Positions 1 to 9,291 of a stretch of 64,000 bases of DNA are shown here, piece by piece. Every line of letters starts with the position of its first letter. Within the stretch, counting starts at the first letter, position 1. The position numbers were made by a program, and so were the translations under genes. The DNA lies in the NCBI RefSeq assembly GCF_000832305.1, contig NZ_CP010536.1:4340001-4404000 (forward strand). The letters run 5' to 3'. The notes under the pieces were generated by a model, which saw nothing but the letters and a program-made list of their open reading frames with translations, made no database searches and was not told where the DNA came from. The stretch is from Cupriavidus basilensis. GTDB taxonomy: Bacteria > Pseudomonadota > Gammaproteobacteria > Burkholderiales > Burkholderiaceae.

Positions 1-1005
<1,005 letters not shown>

Positions 1006-1096
1006 GGCCGCCCCGCCAGCGCAAGCGAATGCACGCTTTCTGCTACGCTTGCCAGGCATTTACCCCCAATCCGATCCGATCCAACTGGAGTCCGGC

Positions 1097-1420
1097 ATGA
1101 TCAAGATCAGCTTTCTCTATCCGCACAGCAAGGGCGGCAAGTTCGACATGGATTACTACCTGCAGCGCCACATGCCGCGCGCCATCGCGCTGTTTGGCGC
1201 GCACCCGGGCTATCGCGGCGTGGCGGTGGAACGCGGTCTGGGCGCCGGCGCGCCGGGTTCAGATCCGGCCTTCACGGTGATGTGCCATTTCCTGTTCGAG
1301 TCCGTGCCTGACTTCGTTGCCGCCGCCAAGGCCGCCGGCAACGAGCTGCAGCTCGATATCCCCAATTACACCGATGCGGTTCCCGTGGTGCAGATCAGCG
1401 AAGTGCTGACAATCGGCTGA
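1097..1420 (+). CDS. EthD family protein (small ferredoxin-like fold)
   Basis: A 107-residue protein beginning [14 protein letters not shown], with the [10 protein letters not shown] segment typical of EthD-domain proteins. These are small dimeric alpha/beta-barrel-like proteins often linked to degradation or ether-cleavage loci but mostly of unknown function. I chose the ATG at 1097 because CTGGAG lies a few bases upstream and the protein then begins at the first beta strand; an earlier in-frame start at 1049 would add 16 unlikely residues. No signal peptide is visible. Function beyond the family name cannot be inferred. Confidence 0.8.
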   Translation: MIKISFLYPHSKGGKFDMDYYLQRHMPRAIALFGAHPGYRGVAVERGLGAGAPGSDPAFTVMCHFLFESVPDFVAAAKAAGNELQLDIPNYTDAVPVVQISEVLTIG

Positions 1421-1468
1421 TTGCGCCCGCTGGCGGCGCTATCATGTAGCGTTTCCCCACTAGCGGGC

Positions 1469-2212
1469 ATGGCCATGCAGACCTTCCACCAGCTGTTTGA
1501 CGAGACCTCGTCCACCTACACCTATTTGCTGATCGATGCCGCCACGCGCCAGGCGCTGCTGATTGATCCGGTGGACCACCAGCTGGAACGCGACATGGCG
1601 CTGCTGCAGGCCTGCGGCGCCACGCTGGCGTGGGTGGTCGAGACCCATGCCCATGCGGACCACATCACCTCGGCCGGCCATGTTGCACTGCAAACCGGCG
1701 CACGTACCGCAGCCCCCTCGGGCTGCGACATCCAACCCGCGCAAAAGCAGCTGATCGACGCCGACACGCTGCAGTTCGGCACGCAGACGCTGCGCGCCAT
1801 CCATACGCCGGGGCACACCGCCGGCAGCATGAGCTACCTGTGGGAAGAGCCCACGCCCGCCGGCCCGGTGCGCCGCGTCTTCACCGGCGACGCGCTGCTG
1901 ATCGACGGTTGCGGCCGCACCGACTTCCAGTCCGGCGACGCCGGCACGCTGTACGACAGCCTCACGCAGAAACTCTTCGCCCTGCCCGACGACACGGTGG
2001 TCTACCCCGCCCACGACTACAAGGGCCGCACCGCATCCACCATCGGCTTCGAGCGCGCCAACAACAGCCGCGTGGCCGGGCGCACGCGTACCCAGTTCAT
2101 CGAGATGATGGGGCAGCTGAACCTGCCCAAGCCGAAGCTGATCGATGTGGCGGTCCCCGCCAACCAGCGGCTCGGGCTGCGGGATGGCGAAAGCGTGCCG
2201 CACGGGGCGTGA
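1469..2212 (+). CDS. Metallo-beta-lactamase fold hydrolase, ETHE1/persulfide dioxygenase-like
   Basis: About 247 residues with the full metal-binding set of the glyoxalase II/ETHE1 group: THAHADH, a histidine in HTPGHTAGS, an aspartate in FTGDALLIDGCGRTDF and a histidine in VYPAHDYKG. The GCGRTDF segment and short C-terminus resemble persulfide dioxygenases (ETHE1/Blh), which oxidise glutathione persulfide to sulfite with one Fe(II), rather than glyoxalase II. A TTG at 1421 directly after the preceding stop would extend the frame, but the ATG at 1469 or 1475 fits the family start. It probably acts in the cytoplasm in sulfide detoxification. A related thioesterase role is the main alternative. 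Confidence 0.85.
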   Translation: MAMQTFHQLFDETSSTYTYLLIDAATRQALLIDPVDHQLERDMALLQACGATLAWVVETHAHADHITSAGHVALQTGARTAAPSGCDIQPAQKQLIDADTLQFGTQTLRAIHTPGHTAGSMSYLWEEPTPAGPVRRVFTGDALLIDGCGRTDFQSGDAGTLYDSLTQKLFALPDDTVVYPAHDYKGRTASTIGFERANNSRVAGRTRTQFIEMMGQLNLPKPKLIDVAVPANQRLGLRDGESVPHGA

Positions 2213-2230
2213 CGCGCGCGTGCGAGAAGC

Positions 2231-2261
2231 GATAGGCGATAGGCGATAGGCGATAGGCGAT
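2231..2261 (+). repeat. Short tandem repeat, GATAGGC x4
   Basis: Four perfect tandem copies of the heptamer GATAGGC (2231-2258) and a partial fifth copy lie between the MBL-fold gene and the OsmC-like gene, about 50 bases before the latter's start. A 7-base unit in noncoding DNA can change copy number without affecting a frame. Confidence 0.9.
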
Positions 2262-2310
2262 CGGAACACCGGTATCCGGCCTTCGCAGGCAATTTAGTGG
2301 AGAGAGAAGC

Positions 2311-2790
2311 ATGGCCCAGTACACCGCAGAGATCCTCTGGCAACGTGGCGAGCAGGATTTCCTCGGCAATCGCTATAGCCGCAAGCACCTGCTGCGCTTC
2401 GACGGTGGCGTGGAAGTACCTGGATCCTCATCGCCCCATGTCGTGCCCCTGCCCATGTCGGACGCTGCGGCCGTGGATCCCGAAGAAGCCTTCGTTGCCT
2501 CGCTCTCCAGTTGCCACATGCTGTGGTTCCTTTCCATCGCCGCCAAGCACAAGTTCTGCGTGGACCGCTACGTCGATGCCGCGGTCGGCACCATGGCGAA
2601 GAACGCGGAAGGCCGGATGGCCATGACGGTGGTCACGCTCAGGCCGGAGGTCACCTTCTGCGGCGAGCGCCAGCCGACCCGCGAGGAACTGGCGCACCTG
2701 CATCACACGGCGCACGAGGCCTGCTTCATTGCCAACTCGGTGAAGTCGGAGCTGCGCTGCGAGCCGGTGTACGTGGGCGCGCAGGCGTAG
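2311..2790 (+). CDS. OsmC/Ohr family protein
   Basis: A 159-residue OsmC-like protein. It carries the two conserved cysteine positions of the family, one in LSSCHMLWFLS and one in HEACFIANSV, which form the thiol peroxidase centre in OsmC and Ohr proteins that reduce organic hydroperoxides. GGAGAGAGAAGC before the ATG at 2311 supports this start. The gene abuts the convergent ligase gene with no intergenic base (stop at 2790, next stop beginning at 2791). It resembles the YhfA/OsmC-like subgroup more than classic Ohr, so the exact substrate is open. Confidence 0.88.
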   Translation: MAQYTAEILWQRGEQDFLGNRYSRKHLLRFDGGVEVPGSSSPHVVPLPMSDAAAVDPEEAFVASLSSCHMLWFLSIAAKHKFCVDRYVDAAVGTMAKNAEGRMAMTVVTLRPEVTFCGERQPTREELAHLHHTAHEACFIANSVKSELRCEPVYVGAQA

Positions 2791-3906
2791 TCAGCCAGCC
2801 CAGCTGTCGCAGGTCTGCCGCACCGTTTCGCGCAGGCTGCGCGTGGTGCTTTCGATCTGGCGCACGCGCTCCGCGTCGCCGTTGCGGCTTTGCGCCAGCG
2901 CGCGGATATTGGCCAGCGCATCGAGCGAACCCAGCGCTTCGGCATGGGGCACCAGCACGTCGCAGATCGAGATGATGTGGTCGGCGATCGGCATCCGGGT
3001 CAGCTCGTTGGGGTGCACGTACTCGCCTTCCAGCCCGAAACGGCAAGCCTGGAAGCGGTTGAAGGTGTAGACCAGGTAATCGTCTTCCTGCGGCATGAAG
3101 GGACGCGACAGCAGCAGGTAGCGCGCGAGCGCCTGGATGTAGGCGGCGATATCGCAGGCGCGCCCGACGCTCAGCGGCGTGTCCATCACGCGGACTTCGA
3201 TGGTGCCGAACTCCGGCTTGGGACGGATATCCCAATAGAAGTCCTTCATGCTCTCGATCACGCCCGTGTTGCGCATCTTGTTGAAGTACGCGGTGAAGGC
3301 GTCCCAGGTGAGCAGATGCGGCGCGCGCCCGCTCATGGGAAAGGCGGCGACGGAATTCAGCCGTGCCGAGGCGAAGCCGGTGTCCACCCCCTGCACATAG
3401 GGCGAGGAGGCGGCCAGCGCGACGAAATGCGGCACGTAGCGGCCGATGGCGTGGAGCAGGAACAGCGATTCGTCGGCGCTCGGGCAGCCGATGTGCACGT
3501 GCTGGCCGAACACCGTGAACTGCTTGGCCAGATAGCCATAAAGCTCGGAAATGTACTGGTAGCGCGGCGAATCGGAGATGGTGCGGTCGGCCCATTGCTG
3601 GAACGGGTGCGTGCCGCCGCCGCAGATGCCCAGGTTGAGCGAGCGCGCGGCGTCGACCATCAGGTCGCGCATGGTGCCCAGCTCGTCCAGCGCCTGTGCA
3701 TAACTTTTGCAGATGCCGGTGCTGATCTCGATCATCGAGGGGCTGATCTCGGGCTTGATGTCGCCGGCGTGCTGCGCGCCCCTCAGCGCACGCAGCAGAT
3801 CCGGCGCGAACGGCGCGAGGTCATAGTCATGCCGGTTGACGAGCTGCAGCTCCAGCTCCACGCCAAACGTCAGCGCCTCGGAATGCTTGAACGGTTCGAG
3901 TGACAT
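2791..3906 (-). CDS. ybdK: Carboxylate-amine ligase, YbdK family (glutamate-cysteine ligase type 2)
   Basis: 371 residues, the usual length of the YbdK family, beginning [19 protein letters not shown]. The FGVELELQL motif, a glycine-rich GGGTHPF segment and FGQHVHIGC match the ATP-grasp-like glutamine-synthetase fold of glutamate-cysteine ligase 2. E. coli YbdK has only weak gamma-glutamylcysteine ligase activity, so the real substrate is uncertain. I chose the ATG at 3906 because it overlaps the stop of the upstream antiporter gene (TGATG) and removes 32 unlikely residues. The overlap implies translational coupling. Confidence 0.9.
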   Translation of the reverse strand: MSLEPFKHSEALTFGVELELQLVNRHDYDLAPFAPDLLRALRGAQHAGDIKPEISPSMIEISTGICKSYAQALDELGTMRDLMVDAARSLNLGICGGGTHPFQQWADRTISDSPRYQYISELYGYLAKQFTVFGQHVHIGCPSADESLFLLHAIGRYVPHFVALAASSPYVQGVDTGFASARLNSVAAFPMSGRAPHLLTWDAFTAYFNKMRNTGVIESMKDFYWDIRPKPEFGTIEVRVMDTPLSVGRACDIAAYIQALARYLLLSRPFMPQEDDYLVYTFNRFQACRFGLEGEYVHPNELTRMPIADHIISICDVLVPHAEALGSLDALANIRALAQSRNGDAERVRQIESTTRSLRETVRQTCDSWAG

Positions 3907-5120
3907 CAGCGCCCTCCTCCATTGCTTCTGACCTCGCCCGCATAGCGAAGTGCCCAGCCCGCCAGCGTAGGCCCAAGCAACTGCTCGATCGCCAGCGTGC
4001 ACAGGATGATGGCTGCCAGCGGCTCACCCGTGGCGGGATACAGCAGCGCGATATCGCTCATCAGCAAGTACGCGAGGCCCGACATGGGTGCCAGCGCAAG
4101 CCCGAGCGCCACGCACTGCTTCATGCTCAGGCCCGAGAACGAACCCAGCGAGACCACACCCACCAGCTTGGCAATATGACGCAGCAGTACCAGCACACAG
4201 GCGGCGCCGCCACCGATGGCCCAGTCGTGCGCAGTCAGCGGCAGGCCGAGCGAGACCACCATCACGATGATCAACAAGCTGCCCGCGCTGCCGAAGTGCG
4301 CTGGCCATACGCGCGGCTGGCTGTCCTGGTGCTTGAACACCACACCGGCGAGCAACAGCGTGAGCGGCATCGACAGCTTGAGCAAGCGCGTGAGCGCCAG
4401 CGTGAACAGCACCAGCCCCACCAGCACCAGGAAGCTGTAGTGATCGTCCGTCTCCATGCGCGCATAGATCGCGTGGCCGAGCTTGCCAACGCCCCAGGCC
4501 AGCAGGCAGGAACCCACCAGCAGGTAGAGCGGATGCAGCAGCGCCGCACCCAGGTTGCCATATTCGGAATGCAGCCAGCCGGTGGCGACCTGGACGATGG
4601 CGGCGGCGTAGATGCTGTTGAGCGCGGCCATGGCCAGCAGCCGCTCGGTCACCTGCCCTTCGGCGCGCAGCTCGTTCTTGAGCTGCAGCACGATGGTCGG
4701 CGAGGTGCTGACGGCAATGCCGCCGGCCAGGATGGCAACCGCCGGGCTCACGCCGATCCATTGCAGCACGGCGGCGACCAGGCCCCAGGTCAGCAGGCTT
4801 TCGAAGGCGCTGGTGAAGAGCAGCCAGCGATTGGCCCGCAGCCAGGTGAGCGAGAGCCGGTGCCCGAGCTCGAACAAGGCGAGCGCCAGCGCCATGTCGA
4901 TCAGGATGCGGGTCTGCGCGATCATGTCCTCGTCCACGATGCCGCGGCCAAGCATGCCAGCCGCGAGGCCCGTTGCGGCGTAACCGACGATGCGGGGCAG
5001 CCGCAGGTACATGCGGCACACCTCGCCCGCCAGGCCGGCGCCCACCAGCGCCAGCCCGACCCAGAAAAGCCCGCCCGGTGCCAGGGGCAGGCTTGGAAAC
5101 AATTGGCTCAGTCCATTCAT
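3906..5120 (-). CDS. Cation:proton antiporter, Kef/CPA2-like membrane protein
   Basis: A 404-residue, very hydrophobic protein with about 11-12 predicted membrane segments of the sodium/hydrogen exchanger (CPA2) fold, including [17 protein letters not shown] and an SPTIVLQL segment in the ion-path region. No C-terminal TrkA-N/RCK domain follows, so it is shorter than KefB/KefC (about 600 residues). It likely exchanges K+ or Na+ for H+ at the inner membrane. Its stop overlaps the start of the YbdK-type ligase, forming a two-gene operon transcribed from the 5121-5213 gap. Ion specificity cannot be read from sequence. Confidence 0.85.
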   Translation of the reverse strand: MNGLSQLFPSLPLAPGGLFWVGLALVGAGLAGEVCRMYLRLPRIVGYAATGLAAGMLGRGIVDEDMIAQTRILIDMALALALFELGHRLSLTWLRANRWLLFTSAFESLLTWGLVAAVLQWIGVSPAVAILAGGIAVSTSPTIVLQLKNELRAEGQVTERLLAMAALNSIYAAAIVQVATGWLHSEYGNLGAALLHPLYLLVGSCLLAWGVGKLGHAIYARMETDDHYSFLVLVGLVLFTLALTRLLKLSMPLTLLLAGVVFKHQDSQPRVWPAHFGSAGSLLIIVMVVSLGLPLTAHDWAIGGGAACVLVLLRHIAKLVGVVSLGSFSGLSMKQCVALGLALAPMSGLAYLLMSDIALLYPATGEPLAAIILCTLAIEQLLGPTLAGWALRYAGEVRSNGGGR

Positions 5121-5213
5121 GGGCTATATGGTAACGGAGCCACATGACATTCCATGTCAGAGTTTGTCCGACAGAGGCATGGAATTTGTTGCCAACGTGA
5201 CGCGTTCACACGT

Positions 5214-5248
5214 AAAAAAACGCCATCTTACAGGGATGGCGTTTTTTT
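5214..5248 (-). terminator. Bidirectional Rho-independent terminator
   Basis: CGCCATC (5221-5227) pairs with GATGGCG (5235-5241) around a 7-base loop, flanked by seven A on the left and seven T on the right. On the minus strand it lies about 40 bases after the stop of the TPR-like gene, which it probably terminates. Confidence 0.85.
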
Positions 5249-5286
5249 ATCGTGACTGGACCGGTGATGCCGCTGGTCCCCGCCGG

Positions 5287-7200
5287 CTACACGCCCCAGA
5301 ACTTCCATCCCGGACGCGTCGCCCGCAGGCCGGTTTCCATGCGGGCATAGAGTGAGCGCGTCTTGCCCTGCGCGGCGCCGCTCACGCGGGCCTTGTCGAA
5401 GTAGCCCAGCGCGGTCTCGCGCTGCTCCAGGCCCAGCGCGGCCTCGACGGCGCCGAGGTAGGCCTCGCCATCCCAGCCGTTGCGCGCGGCAAAGGCAGCC
5501 TCGAAGTCCGTCAGCGCTTCGGCGTATTGCTTCTCGCCGTTGCGGATCAGCGCGCGCTGCAGGCGCGGGAAGGCCTGGTCCGCAGGATCGTCGGCGGTCA
5601 GCGCGATGGCTAGCTCGAACAGCGGCAACGCGCGCTGCGGCGCGCCCAGGCCGCGCCAGATCATGCCGAACTGGTTGCACAGCCACGCGTCCTCGATCAG
5701 CAGCGCGCGGCGCTGCAGGGCCTCGATCTCGGCCTGCGCGTCGGTGCGGTCGTGCTGGTCCATGCTGTCCATGGCGTTGCGCAGCAGCCCCGCGAAGTGA
5801 GCTCGGGCGTGCGCCAGCGCGTGCGCGGTCTGGCTGCGCTCCTCCACCGGCAAGGCGTCGGCGCGCGCATCCATGTGCGCCAGCGCGTCACGGGCCGCCG
5901 ACGTTACTTCCGTGCCGCCGATGGCCTTCCAGGTGCTCACCAGCCGGCTGAAGATCCAGCCCACGTTGGCGGGATCGCGCTCCAGCGGATAGCGGTTGAG
6001 CACATCGCCCGCGACTTCCACGGCTTTGCCGTGCTGGCCGGCCGCCTCGAGGCACTCGAGCAGGTCGATCCAGTGCTCGATGAATTCGCTGACCGCGATG
6101 CCCTTCTCGTGCAACGCGATGCGCTCCGCGCGGTTGCCGTCGCCTTCCAGCCGGGTCGCCAGGTTGTGGCACAACAACGAGTAGATATGGGGATCGGCGT
6201 CGTCGTAGCCGCCCTCGCCGGTGGCGAAGTAGGCTTCGAAGCGCGCCAGGCCCAGGCGATAGGCCTTGATCAGGTGCGGCATCAACGCCGCTTCGGCGGC
6301 CGGCACCGCGTCCATGAACTCGGCCAGCGCCACGCCCGCGTTGTAGTAACCGGTCGCATCCGCCGCGCCCTCGACGAAGGCAAAGCGCAGCCAAGGCTCC
6401 GCTTCGCCGGACTGGTGGCGCCATTCGAGCTCGCGCACCTGCGCCTTGGGGTCCGGCGCCTTGCGCTGATAGGTGGCGAAATCGTCCCAGGCACCATCGA
6501 GCTCGCCCGCGCGGTAGCGCAGCGGCGCGCGGATGCGGCGGGCATGCGGGTGGTCCGGCTGGCTGGCCAGCACGATGGCCGCCTGCTCGGCGGCCAGGGC
6601 ATCGCCCGCGGCTTCGTCGAGCGCCAGCAGGTCGGGGTTGTCCAGGCCGATGCGCGCCAGGCACAGGCGCAGCATCGGCTCGGCCTCGTCGCCGGCGGCA
6701 TTCACGTGGGCCAGCGCCTGGCCCAGGATGTCTTCGGCGCCGAGATCCGGCGCGCGATAAAGCAGGTCATACCAGTAAGCGCCGGCCGCGGCGAAATTGC
6801 CCAGCCGGTAATGCACCAGCCCGGCGTGCAGGCGGGCGCTCCACTCGCCGGAGGACAAGCCGTTGCGCAGCGCAGCCTCTTCCAGCCAGGGCAGCGCCTC
6901 CTGCAAGCGCTCCATCCCCATCAGCAGCATGCCGTAGCGGTGCGCGATCACACCGCGCGAGGACCAACGGTGCGCCGGGTGCAGCGGCAGCCCGGGCAGC
7001 TTGGCCAGCGCCGCATCGAGCACGGCAAAGGCGGCCTGCGCATCGCCGCGGTCAAAATGCAGGCGTGCCCGCAGGCAGTCGAAATCCACCACTTGAGGCT
7101 GCGCCTGCGAAAGCTGGTCGAGAATGACCAGCGCTTCATCGTAGCGCTCTGCGTTGGCTAGCTCGATGGCGTGGTCGTAGCTGACTTCCTGCACGGACAC
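5287..7200 (-). CDS. Large TPR-like repeat protein, function unknown
   Basis: 637 residues, mostly helical and rich in A, L, E and R, with helix-pair repeats of tetratricopeptide type (for example ELANAERYDEALVILDQL near the N-terminus and RNGEKQYAEALTDFEAAFAA near the C-terminus). No signal peptide or membrane segment is visible, so it is probably a cytoplasmic scaffold. The start is GTG at 7200: GAAGGAG lies 8-14 bases upstream, and the protein begins VSVQEVSYDHAIELAN. It is monocistronic between its own promoter region and the terminator at 5214-5248. I do not recognise a named family. Confidence 0.8.
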   Translation of the reverse strand: MSVQEVSYDHAIELANAERYDEALVILDQLSQAQPQVVDFDCLRARLHFDRGDAQAAFAVLDAALAKLPGLPLHPAHRWSSRGVIAHRYGMLLMGMERLQEALPWLEEAALRNGLSSGEWSARLHAGLVHYRLGNFAAAGAYWYDLLYRAPDLGAEDILGQALAHVNAAGDEAEPMLRLCLARIGLDNPDLLALDEAAGDALAAEQAAIVLASQPDHPHARRIRAPLRYRAGELDGAWDDFATYQRKAPDPKAQVRELEWRHQSGEAEPWLRFAFVEGAADATGYYNAGVALAEFMDAVPAAEAALMPHLIKAYRLGLARFEAYFATGEGGYDDADPHIYSLLCHNLATRLEGDGNRAERIALHEKGIAVSEFIEHWIDLLECLEAAGQHGKAVEVAGDVLNRYPLERDPANVGWIFSRLVSTWKAIGGTEVTSAARDALAHMDARADALPVEERSQTAHALAHARAHFAGLLRNAMDSMDQHDRTDAQAEIEALQRRALLIEDAWLCNQFGMIWRGLGAPQRALPLFELAIALTADDPADQAFPRLQRALIRNGEKQYAEALTDFEAAFAARNGWDGEAYLGAVEAALGLEQRETALGYFDKARVSGAAQGKTRSLYARMETGLRATRPGWKFWGV

Positions 7201-7386
7201 GGACTGCTCCTTCGGGGTGGATGTGCGAGTGCGGGATTATGCGCCATCGTGGCCCCGTCCTGCTCGTGAAAACAGGGGGAGAAATCTGCCCCTAGCGCAG
7301 CACTAGACATCGGCTGGGTCCCCATGTATGCCAGAAACGACAGCACCACGCCGCAGGCTTGAGCAGATCGAAACAGGGCCTAAAAC

Positions 7387-7414
7387 AGGTCTGAATTTAG
7401 ACCTATCTAGACCT
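7387..7414 (+). promoter_or_regulatory. Candidate operator of the antitoxin gene, three AGACCT half-sites
   Basis: AGGTCT (7387-7392) is an inverted copy of AGACCT (7399-7404), which recurs in direct orientation at 7409-7414, exactly 10 bases (one helical turn) further on. The last half-site ends 4 bases before the ribosome binding site of the Phd/YefM gene. Antitoxins of this family usually repress their own promoters through such palindromes; that use here is inference. Confidence 0.6.
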
Positions 7415-7428
7415 ATCTGGAGCATGTG

Positions 7429-7680
7429 ATGGAAAACATCCACAGCCTGCTGACCGTCAGCATCTCGGAATTCAAGCAAAACCCCAGCAAGGTTGTCGAG
7501 GAGGCCCATGGCCAGCCAGTGGCTGTTCTGAACCATAACCGGCCCGCGTTCTACACCGTATCTCCGGAATTCATGGCCAAATTGGCCGAACCGTATGATG
7601 AGCGCCAGCTTGAGAGCCTGGTGCAGACGCGACTCAAATCAGTGAGCCGCGCGGTCAAAGTCAACATTGACGACCTGTAA
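7429..7680 (+). CDS. Type II antitoxin, Phd/YefM (StbD-like) family
   Basis: 83 residues. The N-terminal half (LLTVSISEFKQNPSKVVEEA, then GQPVAVLNHNRPAFYTVSPE) is the DNA-binding and dimer fold of Phd/YefM antitoxins; the C-terminal tail would wrap the toxin. The ATG at 7429 is preceded by TGGAG with good spacing; a GTG one codon upstream is possible. The next base after its stop begins the toxin-like reading frame, the standard antitoxin-then-toxin order, but the toxin is truncated. The antitoxin therefore looks intact and orphaned. Confidence 0.85.
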   Translation: MENIHSLLTVSISEFKQNPSKVVEEAHGQPVAVLNHNRPAFYTVSPEFMAKLAEPYDERQLESLVQTRLKSVSRAVKVNIDDL

Positions 7681-7824
7681 ATGCCCCACGAACTACGGTT
7701 CGTCCCGGAGGCACTCGAAAATTGGGCGAAGCTCGAGGGTTCGGTCAAAGCCCTTTTCAAGAGCGCGCTGAAGCGGCGCCCGGCGACGCCGAGGGGACAG
7801 GACCTCGGCGCCAACGAAGACTGA
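7681..7824 (+). pseudogene. Truncated RelE/StbE-like toxin remnant
   Basis: A 47-residue frame starting with ATG directly after the antitoxin stop. Its first 33 or so residues (MPHELRFVPEALENWAKLEG and the following helix) match the N-terminal strand and helical hairpin of RelE/StbE mRNA interferases, which are about 85-95 residues long. The beta-sheet core that carries the catalytic residues is missing; the frame ends after an unrelated stretch, and no continuation is visible in the other frames. I read it as a deletion remnant without nuclease function. A very short real protein is the alternative. Confidence 0.7.
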
Positions 7825-7853
7825 GGGCAGGTCTCGTCGGCATTGACCTGCCC
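7825..7853 (+). terminator. Inverted repeat after the toxin remnant
   Basis: GGGCAGGTC (7825-7833) and GACCTGCCC (7845-7853) form a 9-base-pair stem with an 11-base loop immediately after the remnant's stop. There is no T-run behind it, so a terminator role is only possible. Confidence 0.4.
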
Positions 7854-7880
7854 CTGCGGGTCAAGACAGACCTTGCCGCG

Positions 7881-7913
7881 AAAAAAACGCCCCAGCCGCT
7901 GACTGAGGCGTTT
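7881..7913 (-). terminator. Rho-independent terminator of the Liv-type binding protein gene
   Basis: On the minus strand AAACGCC and GGCGTTT pair (bases 7885-7891 with 7907-7913) and are followed by a run of seven T. It lies about 80 bases beyond the stop of the binding-protein gene. Confidence 0.8.
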
Positions 7914-7994
7914 GCACGCCCCTCGCGGGGCGCGACCAACGCTTTAACCCGACGGGTAGGCCCGCAGGGTGGCGTCGTTCCAGAGCAGAATAGC

Positions 7995-9146
7995 TTACTT
8001 GCCGCCCACCGTCTCCAGCACGGTCCACTTGCCGCCAACCACCTTGTAGACGGTGATGCCGCCGTCCTTGAGGTCGCCGCGCGCGTCGTAGGCCAGCGTC
8101 TTGGTGGTCACGCCTTGCATGTTGGTGGCGGCCAGCACCGGCAGGTAGCGCGCCGGATCGGCCGAGCCCGCCTTGATCATGGCGGTCATCAAGGCGGTGG
8201 CGCCGTCATAGGCGTACGGCGAGTAGGTCTGCACCTTGCTGCCGAAGCGCTTCTCGTACTTCTTCTCGTAGGCGGTGCCACCGGGCATCTGCTCCAGCGG
8301 CAGGCCGGCCAGCGAGACGACAGTGCCCTCGGCGGCAGGACCGGCCAGCTTGAGGAAGTTGTCGGTCTTCGACATTTCGCCCGACACCACCGGCGACTTC
8401 ATGCCGAGTTCCTTGACCTGCTTGGCCATCGGCGCGGATTGCGTCTCGGCGCCGCCAAAGAAGATCACGTCCGGGTTGCTGCGCTTGATGTTGGTCAGCA
8501 CAGCCTTGAAGTCCACCGCCTTGTCGTTGGTGAACTCGCGGCGCACGATCTTGCCGCCGGCGGCCTTGGCGGCCTTCTCGAACTCGTCGGCCAGGCCTTG
8601 GCCGTAGGCCGTGCGGTCGTCGACGATGGCGATGTTCTTGGCGCCCAGCTTCTTCACCACGAAGGCACCGATCACCGAGCCCTGCTGGGTGTCGGAGGTC
8701 ATCATGCGGAAAGTGGTCTTGAAGCCCTGGCGGGTGTACTCAGGCGCCGTTGCCATGGCGATCTGGGGGATGCCAGCGCGGTTGTAGACCATCGACGCCG
8801 GGATGCTGGTGCCCGAGTTGAAGTGGCCCAGCATGCCCTGGATGCCGTTGTCGACCAGCTTCTGCGCGACCACCGAGCCGGTCTTGGGGTCGGCCGCGTC
8901 GTCTTCGGAGAGCAGTACGAACTTGACGTCCTTGCCGCCGATCTTGGGCTTGGTCGCGTTCATTTCCTCGATGGCGAGGACAACGCCGTTCTGCATGTCC
9001 TTGCCGTATTGCGCCTGGCCGCCGGTCATCGGCGCGGCAAAGCCCAGCTTGATTTCCTGCGCCTGGGCGAAGGCGGCCGAGGTGGCGCACAGGCCAGCGA
9101 CGGACAGGGCAACGGTGAGGGCCGTCTTGTGGAAAGTCGAGTTCAT
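7995..9146 (-). CDS. Branched-chain amino acid type ABC transporter, periplasmic binding protein
   Basis: 383 residues with a signal peptide (MNSTFHKTALTVALSVAGLC, cleavage probably after AFAQA) followed by EIKLGFAAPMTGGQAQYGKD, the typical start of mature LivJ/LivK-type type I periplasmic binding proteins. The ATG at 9146 is chosen because AAGGAG lies 7 bases upstream and the signal peptide starts there. No permease or ATPase gene is adjacent, so it must use a transporter encoded elsewhere. The ligand is likely leucine, isoleucine or valine, but this family also binds amides, urea and aromatic acids. Confidence 0.9.
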   Translation of the reverse strand: MNSTFHKTALTVALSVAGLCATSAAFAQAQEIKLGFAAPMTGGQAQYGKDMQNGVVLAIEEMNATKPKIGGKDVKFVLLSEDDAADPKTGSVVAQKLVDNGIQGMLGHFNSGTSIPASMVYNRAGIPQIAMATAPEYTRQGFKTTFRMMTSDTQQGSVIGAFVVKKLGAKNIAIVDDRTAYGQGLADEFEKAAKAAGGKIVRREFTNDKAVDFKAVLTNIKRSNPDVIFFGGAETQSAPMAKQVKELGMKSPVVSGEMSKTDNFLKLAGPAAEGTVVSLAGLPLEQMPGGTAYEKKYEKRFGSKVQTYSPYAYDGATALMTAMIKAGSADPARYLPVLAATNMQGVTTKTLAYDARGDLKDGGITVYKVVGGKWTVLETVGGK

Positions 9147-9291
9147 CTGTTCTCCTTGGTAGCTATTCTCTATAGCCTTTGCTGCGTTTTTGGACGCGTC
9201 CGGGTGTGGCGCGAAACGCTCCCCGATTTTCAAATACGCGAGGTTTGCGGGATCACCGCTGCCTCGCGCCGCTTCGATCGACGCCCGGCGG

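Noticed and set aside
3900..5147. Plus-strand frame of 415 codons opposite the antiporter
   Set aside because: Rich in Q, H and R with no domain; antisense to a clear membrane protein.
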